The notes: generated from the sequence alone by a model not told the origin. A DNA stretch of 8,562 nucleotides from Clostridiaceae bacterium (GCA_012727965.1 JAAYFZ010000202.1:1-8562); one strand, 5' to 3'; shown: positions 1 to 6,785, counted from the first letter of the stretch. Numbers and translations: made by a program.

Positions 1-357
1 ACTGACAGTATAAGGCGGATTGACGTCGCCGCCGGAGCCATAACCAACATACATATAGTCGTGCTGCACGCGGCCAAATATTGCTATGTTCTCATTTTCA
101 GTCAGAGGCAGACAGTTGTTATCGTTTTTTAAAAGGACAAGTCCCTCAGCGGCGGCTTGTCGGCAGGTCGCTGCCATGACGGGATCCACATCTCTGCTGC
201 CGCTGACGGCTTTGAAGCTGGCCTGGGCAACAGAGCTGACACCTGGCGCGTTTGCGCCTGGTACATTAGTATCTGGTACATTGGTGCCTGATGTACTGGC
301 ACTTAATACCGTCTGCTTATCATTATCTGTAGAATTACTTATCACATGTTCATTCAT
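1..357 (-). CDS. Glycoside hydrolase family 3 beta-glycosidase, N-terminal part (cut by window edge)
   Basis: GH3 enzymes release terminal beta-linked sugars, usually glucose or xylose, from oligosaccharides. Only the first 119 residues are visible; the catalytic Asp and the rest lie beyond the left edge. Family signals seen: residues 68-78 read AAAEGLVLLKN, followed by CLPL (82-85), the strand IAIFG (91-95) and the glycine-rich VGYGSGGDVN (104-113), which are typical of the start of the (beta/alpha)8 domain in clostridial and ruminococcal GH3 enzymes. There is no signal peptide, so the protein is probably cytoplasmic and acts on imported oligosaccharides. The ATG at 357-355 has AAGGAG 11 bases upstream (369-374). 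Odd feature: residues 1-55 form a Ser/Thr/Asn/Pro/Gly-rich extension with pentapeptide repeats ahead of the usual GH3 start at about residue 57. An opposite-strand ORF over the same bases is its shadow. Family confident; substrate unknown. Confidence 0.9.
   Translation of the reverse strand, partial: MNEHVISNSTDNDKQTVLSASTSGTNVPDTNVPGANAPGVSSVAQASFKAVSGSRDVDPVMAATCRQAAAEGLVLLKNDNNCLPLTENENIAIFGRVQHDYMYVGYGSGGDVNPPYTVS
243..302 (-). repeat. Four tandem 15-bp units encoding pentapeptide repeats in the GH3 N-terminus
   Basis: On the plus strand four successive 15-bp units begin with CTG: 243-257, 258-272, 273-287 and 288-302. The two central units share CTGGTACATT and the outer two are diverged. 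On the coding (minus) strand they encode residues about 20-39 of the GH3 protein, read as ASTSG, TNVPD, TNVPG and ANAPG. The repeat keeps the frame, so changes in copy number would lengthen or shorten a flexible linker without breaking the gene. Confidence 0.75.
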
Positions 358-373
358 TATTGAAGCTTCTCCT

Positions 374-392
374 TAAATGTATATACCATTTA
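374..392. promoter_or_regulatory. AT-rich inverted repeat in the GH3 leader
   Basis: TAAATG (374-379) and CATTTA (387-392) are perfect inverted arms around a 7-base centre. The element lies between the predicted GH3 transcription start near 405 and touches its Shine-Dalgarno (369-374). It could be a repressor site or a weak leader hairpin near the ribosome binding site. The stem is only 6 bp and AT-rich, so it may be chance. Confidence 0.25.
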
Positions 393-411
393 TAGTTTAC
401 CCATTCAGCAC

Positions 412-420
412 ATTATAACA
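412..420 (-). promoter_or_regulatory. Extended -10 promoter element for the GH3 gene
   Basis: On the minus strand the sequence reads TGTTATAAT, a TG-N-TATAAT extended -10 box matching the sigma-70/sigma-A consensus. The predicted start near 405 gives a leader of about 48 bases. No good -35 is seen; the hexamer 17 bases upstream is TAAGAA. A second TATAAT on the same strand at 446-451 is a weaker alternative. Confidence 0.5.
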
Positions 421-439
421 AGAATCCGGTAGAATTCTT
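420..439. promoter_or_regulatory. Inverted repeat overlapping the GH3 promoter, candidate operator
   Basis: AAGAAT (420-425) and ATTCTT (434-439) are perfect 6-bp arms with an 8-base spacer. The element occupies the spacer and -35 position of the predicted GH3 promoter, where a bound repressor would block RNA polymerase. It also lies upstream of the moxR promoter. No regulator gene is in the window. The assignment rests only on symmetry and position. Confidence 0.3.
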
Positions 440-462
440 AGTAAAATTATATGTCTTCACTG

Positions 463-471
463 TGCTAGAAT
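463..471 (+). promoter_or_regulatory. Extended -10 promoter element for the moxR operon
   Basis: TGCTAGAAT matches the TG-N-TATAAT extended -10 pattern with one mismatch in the hexamer. There is no recognisable -35 17-18 bases upstream. The predicted start near 478 leaves a leader of about 52 bases before the ATG at 530. Confidence 0.4.
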
Positions 472-487
472 TGCTATATGAGCGTTC

Positions 488-506
488 CGAATATACGAAT
501 ATTTCG
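488..506 (+). repeat. Short tandem repeat / possible hairpin in the moxR leader
   Basis: CGAATAT occurs twice with an 8-base period (488-494 and 496-502). The RNA could also fold as a 7-bp stem: CGAATAT 488-494 paired with ATATTTCG 499-506, with one bulged base and a 4-base ACGA loop. It ends seven bases before the Shine-Dalgarno GGGAAGGGG at 513-521. It might modulate translation or be a regulator site; the stem is weak. Confidence 0.25.
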
Positions 507-529
507 CGGCGCGGGAAGGGGCCTCATTT

Positions 530-1498
530 ATGGTTGGTAACTGGCAGGATATAAAGGGCATTACAGATGCGATACGGGATAATATCAGCAAGGTCATCGT
601 CGGCAAGGAACGCGAGGTCGAGCTGATTCTGGCCGCTATGCTGGCAGGCGGCCATGTGCTGCTAGAGGATGTTCCAGGCACAGGCAAGACTATGCTGGCA
701 CGTTCTCTTGCCCGTTCGATCGATGCTTCTTATCACAGGGTTCAGTTTACACCTGATCTGCTGCCTTCCGATCTGACCGGCATCAATTTCTATCAGCCTA
801 AGACCGGTGATTTTCTCTTCAGACCAGGCCCTGTTTTCACGAATATATTATTGGCGGATGAGATCAACAGAGCTACTCCGCGTACTCAATCCAGTCTGCT
901 CGAATGTATGGAGGAGCAGCAAGTCTCTATCGACGGTGAAACCCGTCAGTTGGAAGCACCTTTTTTCGTTATAGCAACGCAGAATCCAGTTGAGACACAA
1001 GGTACCTATCCACTGCCGGAGGCCCAGCTGGACCGTTTCTTCCTGCAGCTTCCGCTTGGTTATCCAGGTTCTGATGACGGCCGCGAGGTCATCCGCCGCC
1101 ATATCAACGGTAGTCCTGTGCAAACGCTGGAGTCAGTTTGCAGCCGGGAGCAGCTTCTGCAGGCACGTCTGGCGGCTGAGACTGTTTATCTGCACGAATC
1201 AATCCTCGACTATATTATGCGTTTGACAGAAGCAACTCGTAATCATGAATCGATAGCGCTTGGTGTCAGTCCGCGCGGCAGTATTGCTCTGGCCCGCGGA
1301 GCCCGCATCAGGGCAGCAATGCAGGGACGCGGTTATGTTCTGCCTGATGATGTTCAGGCACTAATTGTTCCTGTCTGTGCACATCGTCTGATTCTGCGCG
1401 GCAGTGTTCGCAGCCGTTCAACTGCGGCAGCGGAGCTGATGGTGCAAATCAGTGAAAAAGTCCAAGTGCCAAGTGAAGACTTTTTCCAGGAGCCCTAA
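530..1498 (+). CDS. MoxR-family AAA+ ATPase
   Basis: A 322-residue AAA+ ATPase of the MoxR family. These use ATP hydrolysis as chaperones or assembly factors, typically working with a partner containing a von Willebrand A-like domain, here the adjacent DUF58 protein. Motifs seen: Walker A EDVPGTGKT (46-54), Walker B ILLADE (106-111) with NRA following, sensor 1 ATQNP (149-153), the arginine-finger region AQLDRF (165-170), and sensor 2 SPRGS (247-251) in the helical lid. All key catalytic residues are present and the length is normal for the family (about 310-330). The ATG has GGGAAGGGG (513-521) 8 bases upstream. It is the first gene of a three-gene operon; its TAA is followed at once by the ATG of the DUF58 gene. 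Soluble and cytoplasmic; the specific client is unknown. Confidence 0.95.
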   Translation: MVGNWQDIKGITDAIRDNISKVIVGKEREVELILAAMLAGGHVLLEDVPGTGKTMLARSLARSIDASYHRVQFTPDLLPSDLTGINFYQPKTGDFLFRPGPVFTNILLADEINRATPRTQSSLLECMEEQQVSIDGETRQLEAPFFVIATQNPVETQGTYPLPEAQLDRFFLQLPLGYPGSDDGREVIRRHINGSPVQTLESVCSREQLLQARLAAETVYLHESILDYIMRLTEATRNHESIALGVSPRGSIALARGARIRAAMQGRGYVLPDDVQALIVPVCAHRLILRGSVRSRSTAAAELMVQISEKVQVPSEDFFQEP

Positions 1499-2629
1499 AT
1501 GGTTTTTGTTATTCTGCTGATAACTTTTGCCCTCTTGATATGGCTGCAGCGACTATTGTACAGCCGTTATTGGTCGAGCAAATTGACAGCTGAACTCTCT
1601 TTCTCGGCACGGGTCGGACAGGAGGGCGAGCAGCTGTTCTTAAATGAACAAATCTCCAGCAGCAAGCCGCTGCCGCTCCCCTGGCTGACAGTAAAATTTC
1701 AGGTCTCGCGTTATCTGCTGTTTCCGGATAATGCCAATGCGACAGTCAGTGATGACTATTATCGCGAGGATCTGTTCTCGCTTGGAATGTATCAGAGGAT
1801 TACGAGAAAACTACCGGTTCAGCTCAAACGACGCGGGTATTTTACAATTAAGAGTATCGATCTGATCAGTAATGATCTGCTGCTGACACAGAAGATGGTC
1901 AAGCATGTTTCCAGCAGTTCCATTCTGACGGTCTGTCCGCGGCTGATTCCACGCGAGGATCTGCTGATTCCGTATCAGCATCTAGTCGGCGAGATAATTG
2001 CCAGGAACTCGCTTAATCCAGATCCTTTTGAATTTCGGTCGATCCGCGAATATCAGAGCTATGATACGATGCGCTCGATCAACTGGATGGCGACTGCCAG
2101 GACCGGCAACCTCAAGGTCAATGTCCATGAAGTGACGGCCGCGCGCGATGTTCTGATCCTACTGAATGTCGAACCGGACGGTGCTTTTTATGAAGAGCGG
2201 CTGATTGAAGAGGCCATTCGCATAGCAGGTTCACTGACTCAGTATCTTATCGAGGATGGAGTCAGTTGTTCTTTTCTCACAAATGCCCGCGATATCGTCA
2301 GCCGGGAGATCTGCAGTATTTCACAGGGACGCTCACAGCAGCATGTTCAGACAGTGCTTGAACAACTTGGCCGTCTCGATCTCGATCAGAAACCGGCAGT
2401 TTTCTCCGGGCTTCTGGCACAGCGGTTGGAAACAAAGCATGATGCTGATCCAGTAATGGTCATGATTTCTCTCAACTGTTCCACTACACTTACAAATATC
2501 TGGGAGGATTATTTAGCAGACGGTGGCCTCGGCAGCTGGATCGTACCGCGCTACAATGATGGCAGAAGCCGACTACCGGATATCAGCGGTGCTGTTTATG
2601 CCTGGGAGGTACGCAATCATGGCGGTTGA
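1499..2629 (+). CDS. DUF58 family protein (degenerate vWA domain), membrane-anchored
   Basis: This 376-residue protein is the usual partner of a MoxR ATPase. Residues 2-20 form one hydrophobic N-terminal segment, probably a membrane anchor. A beta-rich region follows (about 30-150). The DUF58 signature is at 183-209: REYQSYD, then MRSINW, then the ATARTGNLKV stretch. A vWA-like fold starts at ARDVLILLNVEP (215-226). The metal-binding DxSxS (MIDAS) motif of true vWA domains is not intact: the position usually Asp is Asn and no SxS follows, so metal binding is doubtful. The Gly-Asp common in the DUF58 motif is Tyr-Asp here. The ATG abuts the moxR stop, with AGGAG at 1488-1492 inside moxR, so translation is likely coupled. 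The end overlaps the next gene by 11 bases. Family assignment is strong; the biochemical role is not established by sequence. Confidence 0.92.
   Translation: MVFVILLITFALLIWLQRLLYSRYWSSKLTAELSFSARVGQEGEQLFLNEQISSSKPLPLPWLTVKFQVSRYLLFPDNANATVSDDYYREDLFSLGMYQRITRKLPVQLKRRGYFTIKSIDLISNDLLLTQKMVKHVSSSSILTVCPRLIPREDLLIPYQHLVGEIIARNSLNPDPFEFRSIREYQSYDTMRSINWMATARTGNLKVNVHEVTAARDVLILLNVEPDGAFYEERLIEEAIRIAGSLTQYLIEDGVSCSFLTNARDIVSREICSISQGRSQQHVQTVLEQLGRLDLDQKPAVFSGLLAQRLETKHDADPVMVMISLNCSTTLTNIWEDYLADGGLGSWIVPRYNDGRSRLPDISGAVYAWEVRNHGG
2604..2609 (+). promoter_or_regulatory. Ribosome binding site that fixes the start of the DUF4129 gene
   Basis: GGGAGG lies 9 bases before the ATG at 2619. This favours 2619 over an in-frame GTG at 2523, which would overlap the DUF58 gene by 107 bases and has no comparable upstream signal. 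The MAVDLLSW start also leads directly into a basic segment and then the first membrane helix. Confidence 0.7.
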
Positions 2630-3935
2630 TCTCCTATCTTGGCTTAAACAAAAAATGACCGGGCTGCGAAATAGCCTGATCATGCTGCGTACGAAATTCA
2701 AATTGCTGCTCTGTCTGGAAGAGCTGATGCACGGTCTCGTATTGATGGCTCTTATGCTTCTGTTGACGGCAATGATTGCTCCAGATAAGCAATTGATCGT
2801 CATGATCATCATCGGATTTTCCTATATTCTGATGTTTGTATTAAGACTAGCTATACGGCGTATTTGGCAGTATTTTTTCCTGCTATTTGTTTATATAGCT
2901 GTCCCTTTGCTGTTGCCGCTTGGCGGCGCAGCTATAGGTCTAATTATAGCCGGTCATATTCTGGTGGTGCTGCGGGCTTTTGTCCTGCGGCTAACAAGTG
3001 ACGAGTACCACGAATTTAACCTGCTATCTGATCAGATCCCGGCTTTTGTCATCATATTTATCCTCAATTTCCTGGCCGTACGTTTTCAGAGGGATGATGT
3101 TAGTCAGATGCTCTTTCATATCATGACTGTGCATTTTCTGGTGGCAACCTGGCGCTGGCATGCGGGTAAACTGCAGGAGCAGATGGAACGTTTTATGTCC
3201 AAACCGACACAGCCGGCACGGCAGATCCGGCGCTATAATCAACTGATATTCGCTGTTTATGCTGTAATTGCACTTGTGCTGCTGACGCTATCGCCGATGC
3301 TCGGACTGCAGAGAATCTTCCCTTGGCTCGGCCGCCAGGCGATCAAACTTTTGCGTCTGATCTTGTCGCTGATCAAACCAGGCGAGGATGAACCTCTGCC
3401 TCCGGATGAGATGGCCGGTGGTCCTATGGAGATGGCACCGATGCCTGAGCAGCCGGCCTGGCTTGCCTTCCTCGGAATGCTATTCTACTATCTGATGAAT
3501 GTGTTGTTCTATGTTGGCCTGCTTGCCGTTTTAATTTATTGCATTTTCTGGATCTATCGTCGTTTCTACAAAAACGCCCAGAGTATAGATAAGTCAGAAT
3601 CATTGGTTCCACGTTTGTTTCAGGATATCAAGAAGCAGGCCAGGCAGACCGGCAAACGCTTACTGAGGCCTTTTGGCAGGACTGATGAGGAGAAGATCAG
3701 GGATGCCTATACACGGCTCGTCAGCTTCTTGATCAAGCAGGGTTTTGTTTGGCAATCAGGCTTAAGCCCAAGAAAATATGCCGCCGCTGTGCAAGCAGAG
3801 AGCGGTCCCGATATACAAGTGCTAACTGAAATTTATGAGAAGGCCCGCTATGCTGAGGGCCTCTGCAATACTGAAGATGTCAAACAGATGCAGCAGCTCT
3901 GCCGGCAGGCCAGGCGCGAATTTAGCCGCCGCTAA
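2619..3935 (+). CDS. Polytopic membrane protein with C-terminal DUF4129 domain, TgpA-like without transglutaminase core
   Basis: A 438-residue membrane protein and third gene of the moxR operon. Hydrophobic helices are visible at about 37-54, 58-77, 84-102, 104-122, 140-154, 165-178, 207-226 and 283-312, with an amphipathic stretch at 230-254. The C-terminal 355-432 region matches the DUF4129 pattern: DEEKIRDAYTRLV (356-368), LSPRKYA (382-388) and IYEKARYAEG (405-414). In TgpA/YebA-type proteins the order is N-terminal helices, an extracytoplasmic transglutaminase core, one helix, then a cytoplasmic DUF4129 tail. Here the position of the core is filled by a short acidic Met/Pro-rich loop (about 252-282), and no Cys-His-Asp transglutaminase triad is visible. 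The gene begins inside the DUF58 gene, so translational coupling is likely. It may act as the membrane platform for the MoxR/DUF58 pair; that role is inference. Confidence 0.8.
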   Translation: MAVDLLSWLKQKMTGLRNSLIMLRTKFKLLLCLEELMHGLVLMALMLLLTAMIAPDKQLIVMIIIGFSYILMFVLRLAIRRIWQYFFLLFVYIAVPLLLPLGGAAIGLIIAGHILVVLRAFVLRLTSDEYHEFNLLSDQIPAFVIIFILNFLAVRFQRDDVSQMLFHIMTVHFLVATWRWHAGKLQEQMERFMSKPTQPARQIRRYNQLIFAVYAVIALVLLTLSPMLGLQRIFPWLGRQAIKLLRLILSLIKPGEDEPLPPDEMAGGPMEMAPMPEQPAWLAFLGMLFYYLMNVLFYVGLLAVLIYCIFWIYRRFYKNAQSIDKSESLVPRLFQDIKKQARQTGKRLLRPFGRTDEEKIRDAYTRLVSFLIKQGFVWQSGLSPRKYAAAVQAESGPDIQVLTEIYEKARYAEGLCNTEDVKQMQQLCRQARREFSRR

Positions 3936-4011
3936 GCAAGCAAAAGAAAATGGCAGAAGCATTGTGATTTTTCTGCATATTTAGAAATCATGAGGTTAAC
4001 CAAAATTTCTC
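3936..4011. other. Convergent intergenic gap with weak inverted repeats, no clear terminator
   Basis: The gap separates the converging DUF4129 and O-acetylesterase genes. It holds GCAGAA (3953-3958) with TTCTGC (3971-3976), a perfect 8-bp palindrome GGTTAACC (3994-4001), and AGAAAT (3983-3988) with ATTTCT (4005-4010). None is a GC-rich stem followed by a T run on either strand, so intrinsic termination is not supported. Transcripts may end by Rho or run into each other. Confidence 0.4.
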
Positions 4012-5631
4012 CTAAGAGAGGATCAGATCAGCGATACGCTCTCCGAGTGTTTTTTTGTCCTGAGGATGCAGATTCGTGATATCACCGACATCCCGAGAAA
4101 CGACCATATAAGTGTTCGGAATAGTTCTGGCTGCCTGTTCCTGCTGTGCTTGCAGCTGCGACCATTTGTCGTTCTGCACGGAGTCATAGGAGTCATAATC
4201 AGGCAACTGGATGAAATAGGCCGCAAGCTCAGGCTGAGCCATTTCTGCGCGAATCTGTTCGATCAAGACTGCGAATTTGTCTCTATACCTTTCAGGATCA
4301 TTGGCATTGCTCTCGCCCTGATACCAGAGAAGTGCCGCCGCCTTGTAGGACATCACCGGAGCCAGCATGGCATTGTAGACACCTGAAGGCAGATATTCAA
4401 AAAATACCTTACGGGGAAAAGGCGAGTCTTCGTGATAGCCGATGGACATTTCCCAGTCTCCTTTTAAATCGTGTATAGCCACTGCCGTTGTTAGCTGATA
4501 AGGCTGCTCACGCCAGAAGCGGCAAATTCCGTTTGTATAGACTACTCTGACCTCGATCAGATTTTTGCCGGGTTTAAGCAGACCGACCGGCAGCTGATAG
4601 CGGCGTGATGCATATTGTGATAAGGACTTGCCAACTTGCTGGCCATTGACATAGGTAGTGTCATTGTCGATGATAAGACCAAGTTCAAGGACCGGTCCGA
4701 TTTGCTGCTGACATTTATCTATAGTGGCAGCGCCTTCTATCCTTGAAAAACTCAGCTCCTCAGGCGTGATTTCGATCTCCTTGCGAAACCAGATAACGCC
4801 GGAGCCATTTTCTTCAGCAGTCCGCTTGGAACCATCAAAACTGACTCCGTTTAGTAAATTTATCGGTATCTGGCAGGTCTGCCAGTCCCGTTGTCCACCG
4901 CGAGCTTCTGCCAGGGTATCATCTGCGGCCAGAAGTGCCTGTTCCGCATCTGCTATTGCACGGTTCTCTAGCAATGTCTGCGCTGTCATATCGGCTCTTG
5001 AGCGGCAGGCTGCAGGTAATTGCGGCCCCTCTGGAAAGAATTTACGATAATTCTCCGTATTCAAAAAAGACTCGATCGGACAGCCTGGTACAGCTGTCTG
5101 AATCAAGCCGATTGGAATCTGTTGTTCACGATAGAGACGAGCTGCCATGAAGAAGCCGACCGCGCCAAACGAAAGCTTATCGAAGCCCTGTGCACGAACC
5201 CATTCGCCTGTATCGGTATCTGTATAAGTTTGCTGATAATCATAGGCAGTATTTATCTTAAAATGCCTTACATAATCACTGCTGAAATCCTCTATTTCCT
5301 GACAGAAACTGTTATGTACACTGGCAACATCCATGCCCATATTCGACTGACCACTCATCAGGTAAACATCGCCGACGAGCACGTCCTTGATCAGACGTCG
5401 CTCGATTCTGCCCGGCACTTTATTCTCAATAACAATATCCCAGGGACCACCAACCTCCGGCTGCGTAAATTCAAGCTGCCAGCTGCCGTCTGTGTTGGCG
5501 ACAGTGCTTAGCCTGCGCTCCTGGAAGATCAGGTCGATCGTACCACCAGAGGTTTCATGACCACTGAAGCTGATCGACTCACCGCGCTGAATGACCATGC
5601 CGTCACTGAATATTCTCGTGTTAACATCCAT
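4012..5631 (-). CDS. SASA/sialate O-acetylesterase family carbohydrate esterase
   Basis: A 539-residue SGNH-type esterase of the SASA/SIAE family, which removes O-acetyl groups from sialic acids or from acetylated plant glycans. Seen: an N-terminal beta domain (about 5-88) opening with FSDGMVIQRG; the nucleophile block LMSGQSNM (91-98) with Ser96 encoded at 5344-5346; the PIGLIQTAVPG block (173-183); a jelly-roll insertion (about 255-385, starting near WFRKEIE) like the sugar-binding domain of GH2 enzymes; LLWYQGESN (434-442); and the C-terminal Asp/His block DITNLHP with Asp517 and His522. The triad therefore looks complete. There is no signal peptide, so it is probably cytoplasmic, acting after import. 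Start ATG 5631 lies 5 bases past the HD-GYP stop, with only a weak AGG (5640-5642) as Shine-Dalgarno, so it probably depends on coupling to that gene. Substrate cannot be told; no sialic-acid genes are in view. Confidence 0.9.
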   Translation of the reverse strand: MDVNTRIFSDGMVIQRGESISFSGHETSGGTIDLIFQERRLSTVANTDGSWQLEFTQPEVGGPWDIVIENKVPGRIERRLIKDVLVGDVYLMSGQSNMGMDVASVHNSFCQEIEDFSSDYVRHFKINTAYDYQQTYTDTDTGEWVRAQGFDKLSFGAVGFFMAARLYREQQIPIGLIQTAVPGCPIESFLNTENYRKFFPEGPQLPAACRSRADMTAQTLLENRAIADAEQALLAADDTLAEARGGQRDWQTCQIPINLLNGVSFDGSKRTAEENGSGVIWFRKEIEITPEELSFSRIEGAATIDKCQQQIGPVLELGLIIDNDTTYVNGQQVGKSLSQYASRRYQLPVGLLKPGKNLIEVRVVYTNGICRFWREQPYQLTTAVAIHDLKGDWEMSIGYHEDSPFPRKVFFEYLPSGVYNAMLAPVMSYKAAALLWYQGESNANDPERYRDKFAVLIEQIRAEMAQPELAAYFIQLPDYDSYDSVQNDKWSQLQAQQEQAARTIPNTYMVVSRDVGDITNLHPQDKKTLGERIADLILS

Positions 5632-5636
5632 GATTA

Positions 5637-6734
5637 CTACCTGTCTATATGACCTAAAATCGTAATTCCCAAATTAGTTTTATCATTAAGCAGATCGATC
5701 TCATAAGGTTTGAAATCATTGTCGCTCTCAAGCTCTGCAACTTGATGCCGGATGACCCTGACCAAAGGACGCAAACTGGCTTCGAAATTATTCCTGACAA
5801 CTATGCCGACCCAGCCATTTGACAATCTGACAGTCGTACCTGGCGAATAGGGCATAACACAAGAAAGAAAAAACTTAGTAATAATGGGGTCGAAGGCTTT
5901 GTTCGATTCAGCCATAATATATTCAATTGCGTCTGAGGGCGTAAGTGCTCTGCGATAAGGACGATCCGATGTCAAAGCATCAAATACATCGACTAGTGAA
6001 ATTATGCGCGCATATTCGCTGATCTGACCACTGCGCTTGCTAGCGGGATAACCGTTGCCGTCAATACGCTCATGGTGCTCCATGATCGCCCGCAGCATAT
6101 CCTGGGAGAAGCTGGGAAATCCGAATCTGAGAAATTCAAAACCGCGTTCACTATGAGACTTCATCTCGGAGAATTCTTCATCACTGAGCTTACCTGGCTT
6201 ATTTAGGATTTGCTTATTAACAAAAACCTTGCCTACATCATGCAGCATCGCCGCCATACCGATCTCACTCAAGCGATTGTTCGGCAGCTTCATGCGGGTA
6301 GCGATCAGGATCGCCAGCACACCGACATTTACACTGTGAAAATAAGTATAGTCATCATATATCTTCAGATCAGACAGATTTACATTAAGATCCTTGTTAT
6401 TAATAATGGTTTCAACTATTTCATCAATAGTCTTGCGCAGCTGTTGGATACTAGAGCGCGATGATGGAACACCTTTTGAAACATTCTCAAAAAGTGATTT
6501 AACAGTATTTACTGAATTTGATCTCTGTGTCTCGGTTATAATATCGACGAACTCGATACCTTCTGACAAATTATCCTCTATATAAATGCCGATGATGCCG
6601 AGTTCGCGAATGCGGCGAATATATGAATCTTGTATCCTCGCACCCTTGTTCAGCAGCAGCTCGCCATTTTTCCCACGTATGCGTTTAGCGCAGACCATGC
6701 CCCCGCGTAAACAGGGTGCCGGTATAAATCTCAT
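5637..6734 (-). CDS. HD-GYP domain protein, probable cyclic dinucleotide phosphodiesterase
   Basis: A 365-residue protein with an HD-GYP domain, a family that hydrolyses cyclic di-GMP (some members cGAMP). Seen in order: an N-terminal domain (about 1-55) with GMVCAKRI and LLLNKGARI, common in Bacillota HD-GYP proteins; His133 in YFHSVNVG; the HD pair in MLHDVGK (His165, Asp166, Lys169); PGKLSDEEF (180-188); SHSERG with His194; EHH (219-221); the GYP motif DGNGYP (225-230); and VDVFDALTSDRPYR (248-261). All metal ligands expected of an active enzyme seem present. A C-terminal beta extension (about 295-345, PGTTVRLSNGWVGIVV) is typical of clostridial members. No receiver, PAS or membrane segment is visible, so the regulatory input is unknown. 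The ATG at 6734 has GTGAGGAA (6743-6750) upstream. The gene ends in tandem stops (TAG, then TAA) and is followed after 5 bases by the esterase gene. Confidence 0.93.
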   Translation of the reverse strand: MRFIPAPCLRGGMVCAKRIRGKNGELLLNKGARIQDSYIRRIRELGIIGIYIEDNLSEGIEFVDIITETQRSNSVNTVKSLFENVSKGVPSSRSSIQQLRKTIDEIVETIINNKDLNVNLSDLKIYDDYTYFHSVNVGVLAILIATRMKLPNNRLSEIGMAAMLHDVGKVFVNKQILNKPGKLSDEEFSEMKSHSERGFEFLRFGFPSFSQDMLRAIMEHHERIDGNGYPASKRSGQISEYARIISLVDVFDALTSDRPYRRALTPSDAIEYIMAESNKAFDPIITKFFLSCVMPYSPGTTVRLSNGWVGIVVRNNFEASLRPLVRVIRHQVAELESDNDFKPYEIDLLNDKTNLGITILGHIDR

Positions 6735-6785
6735 ATATATTATTCCTCACAAAGGCATTAATTAGCAAATTTCAAATCAGACAAA

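Noticed and set aside
86..376. 96-codon plus-strand ORF
   Set aside because: It lies antisense to the GH3 N-terminus, whose reading frame carries clear family motifs and a Shine-Dalgarno. The plus-strand peptide is a Leu/Ser/Thr-rich shadow without recognisable features.
2523..2618. Upstream GTG start for the DUF4129 membrane protein
   Set aside because: It would overlap the DUF58 gene by 107 bases and lacks a good ribosome binding site, while ATG 2619 has GGGAGG at a proper distance.
530..3935. A MoxR/vWA-type phage defence or toxin system
   Set aside because: There is no nuclease, protease or other effector domain in the operon, no mobile-element context, and the layout fits the common housekeeping-type MoxR/DUF58/DUF4129 module.
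3953..3976. GCAGAA/TTCTGC as the intrinsic terminator of the moxR operon
   Set aside because: The stem is 6 bp with a 12-base loop and is followed by CATATTTA rather than a T run, so it does not meet the usual pattern.
5020..5511. 163-codon plus-strand ORF with hydrophobic stretches
   Set aside because: It is antisense to the esterase, whose frame includes the GQSNM nucleophile block within this same region. It is an open-frame shadow.
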